From REBR01 sp033721915 (lineage in GTDB: Bacteria; Pseudomonadota; Gammaproteobacteria; Pseudomonadales; Oleiphilaceae): a stretch of 6,226 bases of DNA. Shown here one piece after another: positions 5,526 through 6,226 of this stretch. Every line of letters begins with the position of its first letter. The first letter of the stretch is position 1. Location of the stretch: positions 1 through 6,226 of the forward strand of contig JAWWAC010000097.1 in assembly GCA_033721915.1 (NCBI GenBank), written 5' to 3'. Position numbers and translations under genes: made by a program. The notes under the pieces are model-generated. The model saw only the letters and a list, made by a program, of their open reading frames with translations, was not told the DNA's origin and searched no databases.

Positions 5526-6020
5526 ATGACCATCACTGCCAAGGACATCATGACACCCAGCGTCAAAGCGGTCCCACAGAGCTGGACCATGCAGCAACTG
5601 GCCCACTTCCTGACCGACCACGAAATCACCGGCAGCCCCGTGTGTGACGAGCAGGAGCGCATCATCGGCATCGTCACCCTCAAGGATGTGGCGGAATTTC
5701 ACTGGAACCAGGTCAGCCCCGAGAACGAGCAGCGCCTGACCGAGGAAGACCGCAAGGAAATCCGCCGGCTGCGCCACTTCCTGTTTGAGGGGCTGGCACA
5801 GATGCCGGTGGAAGTGCGGGATATCATGACCCCCATGGTCATGGCGGTGGATGAGCACAGCGAGGTGCGGGATGTGGCCAACACCATGATGGAAAAACAC
5901 CTGCACCGGATTTTCGTCAAACGGGGGCAGGACATCATCGGCATCATTACCACCTACGACATGCTCCGCGTCATCGCCGACCCGGACCTGATCCGCCGCT
6001 GCCTGCCGGATGCCTCCTGA
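5526..6020 (+). CDS. Cytoplasmic two-CBS-domain protein
   Basis: The 164-residue protein is made of two CBS domains, the paired modules that bind adenine nucleotides and regulate partner proteins. The repeat is plain. KDIMTP at 6-11 is echoed by RDIMTP at 98-103, and IIGIVTLKD at 46-54 by IIGIITTYD at 137-145. A charged helical linker of about 40 residues separates them (about 57-96, rich in Glu, Arg and Lys). No catalytic or membrane domain is attached, so it is a stand-alone regulatory module whose partner is unknown. ATG 5526 has AGGA at 5516-5519, 6 bases upstream, and places the first CBS motif at the usual distance. A TTG at 5493 would add 11 unconvincing residues. It lies 86 bases after the START gene. 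Confidence 0.88.
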   Translation: MTITAKDIMTPSVKAVPQSWTMQQLAHFLTDHEITGSPVCDEQERIIGIVTLKDVAEFHWNQVSPENEQRLTEEDRKEIRRLRHFLFEGLAQMPVEVRDIMTPMVMAVDEHSEVRDVANTMMEKHLHRIFVKRGQDIIGIITTYDMLRVIADPDLIRRCLPDAS

Positions 6021-6026
6021 GCCTCC

Positions 6027-6064
6027 CCGGAGACTCGGCGACAGTCCGGCGAAGACGGTTTTTT
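6027..6064 (+). terminator. Possible weak terminator after the CBS gene
   Basis: CCG (6027-6029) plus GACT (6032-6035) pair with AGTC (6043-6046) plus CGG (6047-6049) around a seven-base loop, with a two-base bulge. A run of six T lies at 6059-6064. The T run starts 9 bases after the stem rather than directly after it, and the stem is imperfect, so termination would be inefficient at best. Its position between the CBS stop and the next ribosome-binding site is appropriate. Confidence 0.3.
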
Positions 6065-6088
6065 CCCAACCAGAGAGGTGATGCCCCC

Positions 6089-6226
6089 ATGGCTCGGCAA
6101 CCCCGGTCGCAAACCAAGATGTTCGTTCTGGACACCAACGTTCTGATTCACGACCCCACCGCCCTGCTCAACTTCGAGGAACACGACGTGGTCATCCCCA
6201 TGACAGTCCTGGAGGAGCTGGATGCC
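6089..6226 (+). CDS. PIN-PhoH family protein, N-terminus (partial)
   Basis: Only 46 codons lie in the window; the gene runs off the right edge. The peptide contains KMFVLDTNVLIHDP at 10-23, FEEHDVVIPM at 29-38 and VLEELD at 40-45. This is the opening of the PIN (nuclease-fold) domain found at the N-terminus of the longer PhoH-like proteins, in which a PhoH-type P-loop ATPase domain follows. The PIN acidic residues Asp15, Glu42 or Glu43, and Asp45 are visible. Family members are thought to combine RNA cleavage with NTPase or helicase activity, but the role in gammaproteobacteria is poorly defined. The start is ATG 6089, with AGAGGTG at 6074-6080, 8 bases upstream. ATG 6081 is in another frame and soon hits a stop. 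The ATPase domain cannot be confirmed from this window. Confidence 0.85.
   Translation, partial: MARQPRSQTKMFVLDTNVLIHDPTALLNFEEHDVVIPMTVLEELDA

Noticed and set aside
4873..5526. A 217-codon minus-strand open frame opposite the START gene
   Set aside because: The opposite strand encodes a protein with a signal peptide and START motifs. This frame yields only His-, Val- and Gly-rich sequence without a domain.

Overview
The window is an ordinary-looking, GC-rich chromosomal segment of a gammaproteobacterium. The Min proteins, DinB and the Tas-like reductase all read very close to the E. coli proteins as I remember them. The order of the genes downstream of minE differs from the enteric arrangement. 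I cannot name the genus; a halophilic, alkaliphilic or marine gammaproteobacterium is only a guess from the high GC. I see no mobile element, CRISPR array, tRNA, rRNA or prophage gene, and nothing that amounts to a new defence or biosynthetic system.

Layout. Positions 1-95 are nearly pure C/G runs and look like a degraded contig end. The minus strand then carries, reading right to left, dinB (2603-1509), a tas-like aldo/keto reductase (1396-362) and, 14 bases further on, the start of a gene that may encode a PhaC-like alpha/beta hydrolase (347 to the edge). The plus strand carries minC, minD and minE (2753-4683), a secreted START-domain protein (4741-5439), a two-CBS-domain protein (5526-6020) and the first 46 codons of a PIN-PhoH family protein (6089 to the edge). 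Every gap between genes is under 200 bases.

How it works together. MinC, MinD and MinE form the oscillating system that keeps the FtsZ ring at midcell. DinB is the SOS-induced translesion polymerase IV. Between the divergent dinB and minC genes lies a 16-bp palindromic LexA box (CTGT-N8-ACAG). It sits just downstream of a good sigma-70-type promoter reading into dinB, so dinB is very probably an SOS gene here. The box is also only 71 bases upstream of the minC start, so a DNA-damage effect on the Min system is possible but unproven. The START gene follows minE closely and may be co-transcribed. The CBS and PIN-PhoH genes follow in the same direction with longer gaps.

Points worth a second look are the shared dinB/minC control region, the long Ala/Pro linker in MinC, the TTG start of minD, GC-rich hairpins that overlap the stop codons of minE and of the START gene, the START protein's position next to minCDE, and the low-quality first 95 bases.
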